Shown in pieces: positions 39,783-49,669 of a stretch of 64,000 nucleotides of DNA. This DNA comes from Climacium dendroides (taxonomy: Eukaryota > Streptophyta > Bryopsida > Hypnales > Climaciaceae), in assembly GCA_950106755.1 (NCBI GenBank), contig OX467082.1, forward strand, positions 2,666,001-2,730,000. The letters are read 5' to 3'. The notes beneath the pieces were generated by a model that saw only the letters and a list, made by a program, of their open reading frames with translations, was not told where the DNA came from and did not search any database. How positions within the stretch are numbered: position 1 is the first letter of the stretch; each line of letters begins with the position of its first letter. Made by a program: the position numbers and the translations under genes.

Positions 39783-40899
39783 TTACATAAACCACCAATT
39801 CATTGTAAAAACTCAAAAAATGGGCTTATTATACTTGTTGTCAATTTTCTCCAAAACAAAAATTATTTAATCGTAGAGAAAAACACTAGTCTAATATCAA
39901 CAACCATTGAAATACTCCCGTAGGAAAAAAAACTATTCATTAAATAAACCACCAATTTCACTACAAAAAACTAAATTTTGACTAGATCACTCTATAATAT
40001 GGGCAACTTACTTATCATAGTCGATTTTCCTTTCCACAAAACTTAAATCAAAGAGAAAACACTTGCACCGACAATCAATGAAAAAATTTGCAGTAAGTTT
40101 CACATTGACACATTCTCTCAATCCTCTCATGTAGGACAATTTTTTTTTTCATTTTCTATGAAGTGCCATAGTGGCGATATTAAATGTAATAGAGGTGCTC
40201 CAAATTTCAACATTCATCCACACAATGAATAGAAAACATCACATTAGCACATATCACATATCCATAATTTTATTTTCATCTACAATCTGCTGATTTCTTA
40301 ATTTGAAGTTTTCTGGTGATTTATAGGAGTTTTTTCATATTCTTTTTCCTATAGGCGTGGTGTTGGGCCAAAAAATTTGGTGCAATTTTGCACCAAATTT
40401 TCAGAAAAAAAAAAAACTGCTGTAGAACCACCCCAAAACTCTCTCGTCTAGCTTGTGTGTGGCACCAACAATTGTACATCTGAATTTTGCCAAAAGTGTA
40501 CCTAGGGTAGTCAACTTCTACCACCATGTATAATAGCTGTTTGAGTTCCAACTCATTTATTCTTGAAATCAAAATGAGAGAAGATTGTACATTTAATGCG
40601 GTAGTGCACGCCATAAGTATTGAGATCAAACTCAATGAATCAATTTTGATTACTTGTAGTTACCATTTGTATGACGGATTGGAAAATGTATGGTTGAGAT
40701 GTAAGTGAACTTTGGAATAATTGGTAGAAATCACCTCAGAAATGTACTCTATCTACTCACAGTACTTTGAAAATGTAAGTATTTTTTGTCACTAGCCGCA
40801 AGAAATTTGATTTTTTCAAAAATACACATAATTATGAGGATTTGACCATTAGCCATTTTAAAGTCCATGTACATGTTGCTTTCAGAACTAAAAGATTAG

Positions 40900-41220
40900 A
40901 TGGGCAATTTTGTTAAAATGGCAAAATTCCGCTACGTTAGCATTTTTACGGTTCAAAGTGGGCAGTTTGAAGTATACAAACATCCTAGACATATGAAATC
41001 TACAACATTCTTAGATGTATGAAATCTACAATTATGATAGATTTCACTTTTACAATTCAAATTGTGCATTTTGAAATCTATAGCAGTCTTAGATTTCTTA
41101 AATCTATACAAGTCCAAGATCCCTGAAAACTATACTTATCCTAGATGTCATTTTTACAATTCAGAGCAGGTGTTTTGAAAATGGCACATAGAATGCTGCC
41201 ATTTTAATGAAATTTCCCAT
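40900..41220. mobile_element. MITE family 1, copy 6 (321 bp, TSD TTAG)
   Basis: It is a full-length member with the duplication TTAG at 40896-40899 and 41221-41224. Confidence 0.9.
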
Positions 41221-41224
41221 TTAG

Positions 41225-42895
41225 CCAAAACATTCCGTTTCCTATTCACTTTTTGGTGTAGAAGAGAATGCCACATAAGCACCTAAATTTCAACAATAAT
41301 TACAACTATGCCCTATCTATCCCTTGCATAGTAAATAATCTATCAAAGTATTAGTAAATTAGTCAGAGTTAAATGTTTGTCTTTCCTCCACAAAGTACTT
41401 TCTATTCTTTGGACAAATCTAATGTACTTCCAACTCTTACAAAAGTACTTTTTGCAACTTGGAAAAACATTTTTACAGTTTGATCATTTGATGGCCAATG
41501 AAAATAAATTTTAGTAAGATTACCCACCTATTTCATTTGAATACAACTCCAAAAGAGTTAGTTTTCCAATTTCTGAAAGTGAAAGTAGTCAAACCTCAGT
41601 ACATCCCCCAAAGTACTTTTTTGCAATTATCACAATTAGTACAATAAAAATACCTCTTCTAATATGAGAAAATTAAAGAATACATAGCTGATCAACAAAG
41701 ATAGCTCTAGAATGTTGTATGTCCAACTAACCTACCGATTCCTTAACAATAATTTTTTGAATTCCAAACTTCACTTAACCCCTAAAGGACCAAAGTCCCC
41801 TCGGGGGACAAAATGGAAATCCGGTAGGCTCTCACTATTGTAATTTTTTTTCAAATTAATTGAATTTTTTTTTGAAAAGATAGAGTTTTATAAGGGCAAC
41901 GTGGGAAAAAAAATTTCATGAAAATTAGTTTTGTTGTTCAAAAGTTATCGCAAATCTTGTACAATTTATACATGGGGGGCAGCGTGGGCACAATTGACTT
42001 TCTAAAATTTGATGAAGGGTAGACTGTGAGGGGCAAGGAGGTGCATGGGGGAGGGGCAGTGGGAGGCAGGTCTAATTTTTCAGGGAGCGGGCTAGGGAGG
42101 GCTAGGGAACAAGGAGGGATTTAGTGGGGAGCTAGGCAAGTACGATGCGGGAGTTGTGGAGAGGGGAAAGGGGAGAGAAACATGGAGGAGGAAGGACAGA
42201 GGAAGGAGGGGGAGGGGAACAAGGAGTGAGGAGGGGAACGTGGAGGGGAACTACGGAGTGGGGAGGTGAAGCATGCCAAAGAATGCAACAGCGAAGGTCG
42301 GCGCAGCTACAATGGATGGCTATGCCAATGAAGTAGATTTTTGTGGGTTTTTCAAATTGTCTTTGCATTTAGATTTAGGAGCATGATCTCCACTCATTGA
42401 GATTGTAGAATCCTAAAATTAGACTAGAGCTACAAGCTACAATAATAAATTTTTCATCCAAAAAATCTTGTAATTCAAAGCAATTGTCAAATTTCAGTGA
42501 TGATTTGTCCAATGTCAGTGATGATTTGTCCATAAAAAGAGAAATTTCCTAATCAAACAAAACCAAGCTTGCTAATTGCCTTATTTTTTTGTCAACTTGA
42601 TGCATAATCAATAAATGCATAACTATGTGGGCTAAAAAACATCACCCACTTTCATGAAGGAAGCCAACTATGGCACCCCTACTAGTCATTATTTCACTAA
42701 ATTTTGCCTCACATTCAATTCTCTCTCACCCACTCACCTCAACATGTAAGGATGTGGAAAAAAAGAAGGCACTCCAAACTTGGAACTCCATTTCTTTACA
42801 ATACATGATCTCACAAGGAGAACTTGGAAACACAAAGGAAGATTTCATCTTCATTGACAAGAAGTTGAAAAGCCATGACTAAAGAGAGATCCATT
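41225..42895. other. Intergenic region left of the piggyBac pseudogene
   Basis: A TTAA-type end TTAACCCCTAAAGGACC begins at 41775. It could be the left terminus of an element, but no convincing partner was found. The polypurine tract follows. Confidence 0.5.
41990..42275 (+). repeat. Polypurine G/A-rich tract
   Basis: The + strand is about 80 percent purine with many GGGAGG and GGGGA runs. It could form triplex or G-quadruplex structures. Open frames on both strands are a result of the low complexity. Confidence 0.7.
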
Positions 42896-43637
42896 ATGAA
42901 GAACAAAGAGGTGAGTGCCTTCTCTCTCCACAACTTCCTCCTCATTGATGCATGCTATTCCAATTTCTAATGCCAGTTCTCTCTACTGTCTTGTAGATTG
43001 CTTGGGATGGTTTACCCGTGAGGAGAAGCTATAGATTGCTTTCAAAATTTGCAGCTACATCTAGCAATTCTCTTCTACCACCTCATAGTCCTACACCACC
43101 ACCTGCAGCAATTCAAGAAGTGGACTACCCGACATCCTTGTACGTCCCTCTTGTGCCATAGTCATTGCAAGACAATTTCAAGCTTCAAGATGCAACAAAC
43201 ATTGGTGATTACGATGACAATTACTTTGATAGTCAAGAACAACAAATTGAAGGGAGAGAATCTTCCTGTCAAGAATTAGAAGAAGAAGACATATTGGAAG
43301 GAGTCTATGGCGATGATGAATCTCGAACACTAGAGGAATTGTGGTGGCCAACGGAATTGACACATACTTCTGAAGTCTTCAGCTCCACTTACAAAAATAA
43401 GAGATCTAGGGAAGTTGACATACTCCTGCCAAATTCGGTGAAGGACGAAGCACCTGTGAAGGAAGCCGTTGGGAGGAGGACAACACTGTGGAGGGAGCAC
43501 TTATAGAGGCCTTTGAACGGCAGATTCCCCCATTGGGAACCACCAGGAGCTTGGAGGGCACGTCAGCCCCAACTAGAGGTGGATTGGCCCTCCGTCCAAC
43601 GGCAATTCCAGGGTCTGAGTTCCCCCCTCGCCCCCCC

Positions 43638-43913
43638 CCTCGGCACTAAGTCCCACTCCCTTTTCAGGGAAACACCGGGCAGGCTATGCCTGCCCGCCCC
43701 CCAAAATAAAAGGAGCCCCCTGTATTGAACTGATTTTTCAGAATTTCTGCACTTCCCTGAAGTAATTCGGGGCCTCTGATTGCAAATATGAGTTTAGAAT
43801 TTTAAAAAAAAAATTGTGTAAAAAATAAAAAATTTCAGTGTTTTCTACGGGCAGGAGGGGGACAGCGAGCAACAGGCGTTTCCCTGAAAAGGGAGTGGGA
43901 CTTAGTGCCGAGG
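43638..43913. mobile_element. 276 bp inverted-repeat (MITE-like) insertion inside the transposase pseudogene
   Basis: The arms at 43638-43673 and 43878-43913 are perfect 36 bp inverted repeats starting CCTCGGCACTAAGTCCCAC. A short palindrome (GGGCAGG/CCTGCCC) sits just inside the left arm. The interior is AT-rich and non-coding. The insertion is surrounded by C-rich sequence, so I could not fix a target duplication. The superfamily is unknown. Confidence 0.7.
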
Positions 43914-45284
43914 CTCACCCCCAGTTGGGGGATCAAATCCCACTGGGGGGTAGGGTTGGAGCTTCTTTGGCCAAGGCTGGGGGAGAGGCTTCGGGTACTG
44001 GAGGGGAGGCCTTAGGATCTGGGAGGGAGGCTTCAAAGGCAAGGATTGGGGTGGTTGGAGATGGGGGTCATTTTTATACATCTTGGCATGGGGGTGATGG
44101 CATTGGGCTTGGCTTGCATGTTGATTTTCATGGAAGTGATGATGATGATGTGGAGGGGGAGGAGGTGGGAATGCCAAGACATGTTTTTCATGGGGAAATG
44201 ATTATGTAAATTATGGCAATGATAGTGACATAGAACTTGACTATGCCAAATTTGACTTCAATGAAGAAGAAGACAATGATGGTGTGGTTGGTGATGTCAA
44301 TAGCGTGAAATACATGTACCACAATTCAACATGGAATAAGTCTTTCATTACATATGACCCGTAACCCCAAGCATTTCATAGATATTCTGGATCAAATGTT
44401 TCATGGAATTTTTTTTCAACATTCCTCAAATTATTTGAGATATTTTGGACACTTTGGATTTTACGGAGCATTGTTGTTGAGACTAACCAATATGCAACTG
44501 TGGTCAATACGGATGGTGGGACTTATGGTGGTCTAAATTGGGAGGAACTTTTTGTTGTAGAACTCAAAGTTTTTATGGCTATCATTTTGTATATGGGCAT
44601 GAAGGGTCAACCCAACACAAAAACTAATTGGCACAAGAAAGGTTCTTTATTCCATTGCCCAACTATTTCAGACCTCATGTCACGGTCTAGATTTGTACTA
44701 TTGACAAAGTGCTTGCATATTACTAATTCAAGTAGGTATGAGAGGGATAAGGCAATGCCAAGTTATGACAAGATGGGCCAAGTGAGGTGGTTGATTGATG
44801 CGATTAGAAGTAATTGCAAGAGAGTATGGAAAGTTGGGAAGTTTGCTACCATAGATGAAATGATGATTTGTTACAAAGGAAAATATTGTCTAGCATGACA
44901 ATACATGCCACAAAAAACCTTAGAAGTGGGGTTTGAAGGTTTGGTATTTCCTAGATTCTATTTCAAAATTTGTATCAAATTTTGAGATTTATTGTGGTAA
45001 AAATCTTGTAATACAATGAAGAACCACATTGTGCGCTAGTCTAGCTTCTCCCCTAACCCCTTCAAAGACTTATTGGAAAAAGGGACTTATGCTATGGGCA
45101 CTATTCGCTCTAATTGAGTAGGCCTTCCAGACGCTTTGAAGGATACAAAGGCATTCAATTGACATGCACAAGGAACCTTAGAGTGGCGCATACACGAGTC
45201 TAGACGAATGAGTTCAATCATATGAAAAGATAAGAAGTCAATCTTTATTATTTCTACACATGCCATGCCCATTCAATTTCCATG

Positions 45285-47042
45285 CACTATAAGAAAACGG
45301 TGTCCGCTTGGACATCCAGCCAAAAATGACGTATATCCGCGTAGACACGATACATTGCACGAGACGTCAGGGTGTCAGGTCGAGAAAGTGGAGATTTTGC
45401 GATGATGTCTGTGTTAGCATTGCTAGATTGCTGTCACAGCATACTAATGCTACAAAAAACGTGCATGCAATGTAAGGCATCCATGTGGACATCAGATGTT
45501 TCCCAGGATGTCCACAATAACATGTTTAGCCACGTCATCATCTTTGGTCAAACATACCTCGCAAGTTTAGATAGAATTTTGGTGCGGTCAGAGGTAAAGT
45601 GACTGCCTAAGGCTAAAAAGAGGACAACGAGCAGGTGGTGACTCCTAAAAGCTTATGTGGCATTTGATTTGGGGAGATGAGGTGGTTATTGTGTGACGTG
45701 GACCGATGAGGTGGCGAGATGACGTGGCTATTGTGTGACGTGGATAGGGGTGATGACGTGGCATGCCACGTCAGCAGCCGCGACCAGTCCATGTTCCGAC
45801 CTAGGATGTCTCCGTGGACATCACACCTGACGTGCTGACGTCCACATTGACATCACTTCTAGCATTAACATTTTGTACTTCCTGCGACTATAACTTCAAA
45901 CCACATGCTATCCATGGTGCGTTTCATTACGTCTGACTGGACGTGTGAGCGTTGTGAAAGCAACTGTAGGCGTCCACTTTGATGTCAAAAATGACTCCAA
46001 ATGTTCATTTGAATGTTTACAATGACGTCAAAGAAAATATAACTAAGACATATAGATGTTCTTTTGAATGTTTATAATGATGTCCAAAAAAACATAATTA
46101 AGACATGCAGATGTTTTTTAAAACATCATTTCAGACATTATTGTATTCATATTCCTACTCATATTCTAGTTCTGTATATCCCATATGATTTGTCATGCTG
46201 TCTACACCCCACTAGTATAAAAGGCTTGTCTTCTCATCAATTAACAAGTGGATTTTTAAGCCATGTAATATACTTAATAAATATAATGTATTGTGTATAT
46301 GTGTATGGCATATTGTATATACTATATTTTGTATGATATATTGTAATTTGTATGGCATATTGTATTTTGTATGGCATATTGTATATATTATATTTTAAAT
46401 GACATATTTTGTATGCTGTGTTGTTATATTGCATATAATATACCATATATTGCATATTTTATATTGTGTACAACATATTGCTATAGTCTTTTATAACATA
46501 TCACATGATATAATAAAATATACCTCATGTCATTGTTGATGTCAGACGAGACATCATGAGAAGCATACAGTTGTTTCACCTGATGTTATTCAAGATACTC
46601 AGATGTCCACATTGATGCCTCAAATAACATCATTAAATTTTAAAAAGACAGCTTAGGAATCTCTGAGAAATGCCACGTCAGCATCCGCGGATGCCACGTC
46701 AGCCAATTTTGTCATCACTGACGTGACATGCCACGTCACGTCACTACCATGTCACTGCCACGTCGCTGCCACGTCATAGACGGGCAATGGATGAAAAAAA
46801 TGACACTTTGGCTTTCCCGTGCCTATGTGGCAGCCACATGTCAACTTCCTAAGCCCCCCGTTGACCGAAGTTTTTTTGGACATCACGATGTTCAGCCTAA
46901 AAATCTGCGTGGATGTAGCATGCAAAATGCATGTCCACGGCAGCGTGGTCTAATTGGACGTCCACCCTGACGTAGACACGTCAAGCGCGATGTCCGGATG
47001 TCAAAATTGCGATGTCTCGACGGAGACAGTTTTCTTATAGTG
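45285..47042. mobile_element. Non-autonomous CACTA (En/Spm) transposon, 1,758 bp
   Basis: The left end starts CACTATAAGAAAAC and the right end is its inverted copy, with about 24 bp of imperfect inverted repeat. A 3 bp duplication ATG lies at 45282-45284 and 47043-47045. Both features are diagnostic of the CACTA superfamily. The subterminal regions are rich in short repeated words in both orientations (GACGTGG/CCACGTC, GGACATC/GATGTCC). These resemble the binding-site arrays that CACTA transposases use. No transposase frame remains. An AT-rich minisatellite lies inside. The element interrupts the piggyBac pseudogene, so it is younger. Confidence 0.92.
46260..46510. repeat. AT-rich minisatellite inside the CACTA element
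   Basis: Words of the form TTGTATGGCATATTGTAT recur several times with variation. There is no coding potential. Confidence 0.6.
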
Positions 47043-48540
47043 ATGGCAATTTCTAGTGGTATCAGTACCACGACAGAATGGATCCATTCAGGACAACATT
47101 CAAACATCTCCAATGCACCTTGAATATACAACACACATGTGAGGCGTCGATGTGGCGGACCAATTACATGCTTCTTATACGTGTCAAACCCAATCACATA
47201 AATGGTGGCACTGGATTTTCTTTTTCCTTGTGGACACAAGCATAGTGAACATGTATATCATTTATTTGGACAAATACAAGGATTGTAACCCCCCTCGTTG
47301 TCCTATGATTCATTTATAGTTTCAAACTAAACTATGTGAGGCAGTCATTGGAAATTGTCATAGAAAATGATGCCAAGAGGTCATTCAAGCAACTCGATGA
47401 AGACGTGTCTATTTCCCAGCTTTTGGAGAGTTGCACAAACCTTGTGTCGTTTGCAATGATGGCTCATTGCCATTGACAAGGCCCAAAACTTATTGTCCCT
47501 CATGTGGTAATAAGTTTAGGTGCTTTTGCAAAGAGTGCTTTCAAATGTACCATGAATGTCTCAATTGAGTACCCTTATATGTTGCAAGTCAAATTTTCAT
47601 GCCCCACTTCATCAATTTTTGTTTGCTTTCTATTTTTTTTGAAAGGCAACTGTGGTTCCCATTATTGAGGTGCAAATACAAATTATGTGAATTTAATTGG
47701 GAAATTTTTTATTTCTTTGTCCTTGCCAAAGCATTTTTTGGACAATGTATGAATAAACTAGAGAGCAAAGATACATTACATGAATGTAATCAGAAAAAAC
47801 ACTAATTTCAACTCTCACCAAAATATTTTTTTGGACACTGTATGAATAAACTAATGAGTGAAAATGTGTTTTGTGAATGTCCTTGGAAAGGAAATTATGT
47901 TATTACCCTTGCCTACATTTTTTTGAAAAGTGTATCAATGAACTAGAGAACTTAAAAGTCTTAAGAAGAAGAAAATATTTGGTCACTCTGCGCATTACTT
48001 ACTTTCTTGGTTGCTCTCTCTGTGATTATGCAATGAGGCTCACAGATAACTTACAAAGCATGTTCATGATGATGGCAGGTTGAAATTGTTTGCTATGAAG
48101 CAATCATATATGGCTACTATTCAATTAGGCAGTTTGTGGTTGGAAGGCCATAGAAATGTATGGTGAGCATTCTCAAATTTTGGACATTGTAACATTGAAA
48201 GATTGTTGTGGATGACTTCTATGTCTTATTTGGCTATGAAATTTTGTGGAGACATTCCAAATGTGATCTTGAGTGTGCTAAATTTTTTAATTCAACATCC
48301 ATAGTGGAAAATTTTATCACAATTAATGGTCAAAAGCAATGGAAATTCTCAAGCACAAAAGAAAATTACCTTGAAATGCTTATATCTTTCAATTTTTGTG
48401 GTCAAATGTGACAAAAGTTTTACCACTTCTACAAATCTAGTACCAGATCCTGTGGTTAGATTTTAAAATTTAAAATTTTCTTTAAAATTGTTTTATGAAA
48501 GCATTGAAAATGGCAATTTTGAGTGTTTTTTTGACAAGAA

Positions 48541-49020
48541 GTTGGTGTTGACATGTCCAATTCCATATGCTAAAATGTTTGTTTAGGATTTCTACAACTT
48601 TAGGAATGTTTTGGATAATTTTTGGAATCAACAAACATGAATTTTGGAAGATTGGCTCAAATGTGACTAATGTGACTAATGCCTCTTTTGGGTATTAGTC
48701 ACATTAGTCACACTTGTACTAAATCTTCCACAACTCTTGAGTGGAGGGGTTAAATTTTCTTAAAATTTTTATAGATTTTCTATACTACATAAGACATGTA
48801 GGTGCAAATTTGTGGAAGCATTGGACACTTGCAAATTATTTTGCAATTTTTGGATTCTTCTTGCATCCAAACCCAAAATAAATAAAAATTAGCATTGATG
48901 TGTCCAATTGCATATGCTAAAATCCTTGTTTATGATTTACTACAACTTTAGGAAAGGTCTTGGACAATTTTTTGAATGAAGTAGTAAGTAATGTGGAAGA
49001 TTTACTTAGCTATGACTAAT
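48541..49020. repeat. Two diverged direct repeats flanking the hairpin
   Basis: A segment of about 110 bp at 48541 (TGTCCAATTCCATATGCTAAA) recurs at about 48,893. Further right, TACTACTATGGTAGCACA occurs twice, at 49036 and 49099. Confidence 0.6.
48663..48711. repeat. Near-perfect 21 bp hairpin
   Basis: The arms 48663-48683 and 48691-48711 (GTGACTAATGTGACTAATGC against its inverse) have one G-T type mismatch and a 7 bp loop. Weaker pairing extends outward (GGAAGAT/ATCTTCC). Confidence 0.75.
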
Positions 49021-49399
49021 GTACTATTGCCCTACTACTATGGTAGCACAAATGTAGTATTGCAAAATATATTTTGGCAAGTAAAACTATGTTGGTCTAC
49101 TACTATGGTAGCACAGATGTAGTATTGCAAAAGTATTGAGAAAAGGGCTGTTTAGTTATATATTTCAATAATAATATTTTGTATAAGTTAACATTGCACT
49201 TCATAAAACACATTATTAATGCACTAGAAACGCAATATGAAAATGCTTTTAAAAAATTGTTATTATTTTTGTATTAACACAATACTATATGCAGTAATGC
49301 AAAAATATTAGCTAACATAGGCTCCAACTTTCCTCATGGAATGATGGATGGCTTGGATCTCTTCACTTGATCTAACGGTTATAAATACGAATGGCTTGG

Positions 49400-49669
49400 A
49401 TCAAGGCCGGGGATCCTACAGCTGTGGGCGGTTTAGGGTTTGGGGATACCTGCTGTTCTTCTGTCCTCCTTCTGTCTTCTCTTTCGATCCCTCATTCGCT
49501 TCTCTATCTGTGCGGGTGCTGTGCATTAGTGGCGCCGAGCTTCTGTGTGTGGAGGTGAGTTTCGTTACCGGAGAATGATTTGGTTTAGGTGGTTGTGTAG
49601 GGTTTGGATTAAGCCTGCGGTCGTGTCTTTGATTGGGCGTTGACTTCGACGTGGATGCAGGTTATCACA
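49400..49669 (+). promoter_or_regulatory. Likely promoter/5' UTR of the Crinkler-like gene, with a non-coding first exon
   Basis: GC content rises sharply here above the AT-rich flank. A telobox-like TTTAGGGTTT lies near 49431. A donor GGAG|GTGAGT ends a probable untranslated exon at 49554, and an acceptor ATGCAG opens the next exon at 49661. The ATG at 49670 is the first ATG after that acceptor. If the intron were not spliced, an in-frame ATG at 49655 would add five residues. The transcription start is not determined. Confidence 0.5.

Larger units (their letters stand above)
36955..39970 (+). repeat. Segmental duplication, copy 2, expanded by insertions
   Basis: It matches 33260-34530 in blocks and is interrupted by two 588 bp elements and one 204 bp TTAA element. 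About 0.5 kb near 37.5-37.95 kb has no counterpart. Confidence 0.75.
42896..47570 (+). pseudogene. piggyBac-type transposase pseudogene split by two nested insertions
   Basis: A short first exon (42896-42910, donor GAG|GTGAGT) seems to join an exon from 42997. A stop follows at 43159 and another at 43504. After a nested inverted-repeat element the reading resumes with an acidic stretch, then a stop near 44362. Next come family motifs: VVETNQYA near 44475, WEELFVVELKVFMAIILYMG (44545-44604) and IDEMMICYKGK (44852-44884, first catalytic Asp). Then there are frameshifts, GTIRSN near 45097, and KDKKSIFIISTHAMPI ending just before a CACTA insertion. The 3' part resumes after 47042 with HKWWHWIFFFLVDTSIVNMY (47197-47256). 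It ends in a Cys-rich zinc-binding tail, CPSC..CFCKEC..HEC (about 47497-47570). PiggyBac transposases cut and paste at TTAA. The second catalytic Asp segment appears deleted, so the copy is dead. Its outer ends were not found. Confidence 0.85.

Noticed and set aside
43902..44177. Proline/histidine-rich minus-strand frame and the matching Gly-rich + strand frame
   Set aside because: Low-complexity GC-rich sequence inside the degenerate transposase N-terminus. No independent gene signal.
41779..48749. TTAA..CCCCT at 41775 and AGGGGTTAA near 48745 as the two ends of the piggyBac element
   Set aside because: Only five terminal bases agree (CCCCT); the next bases differ, so this pairing is not supported.
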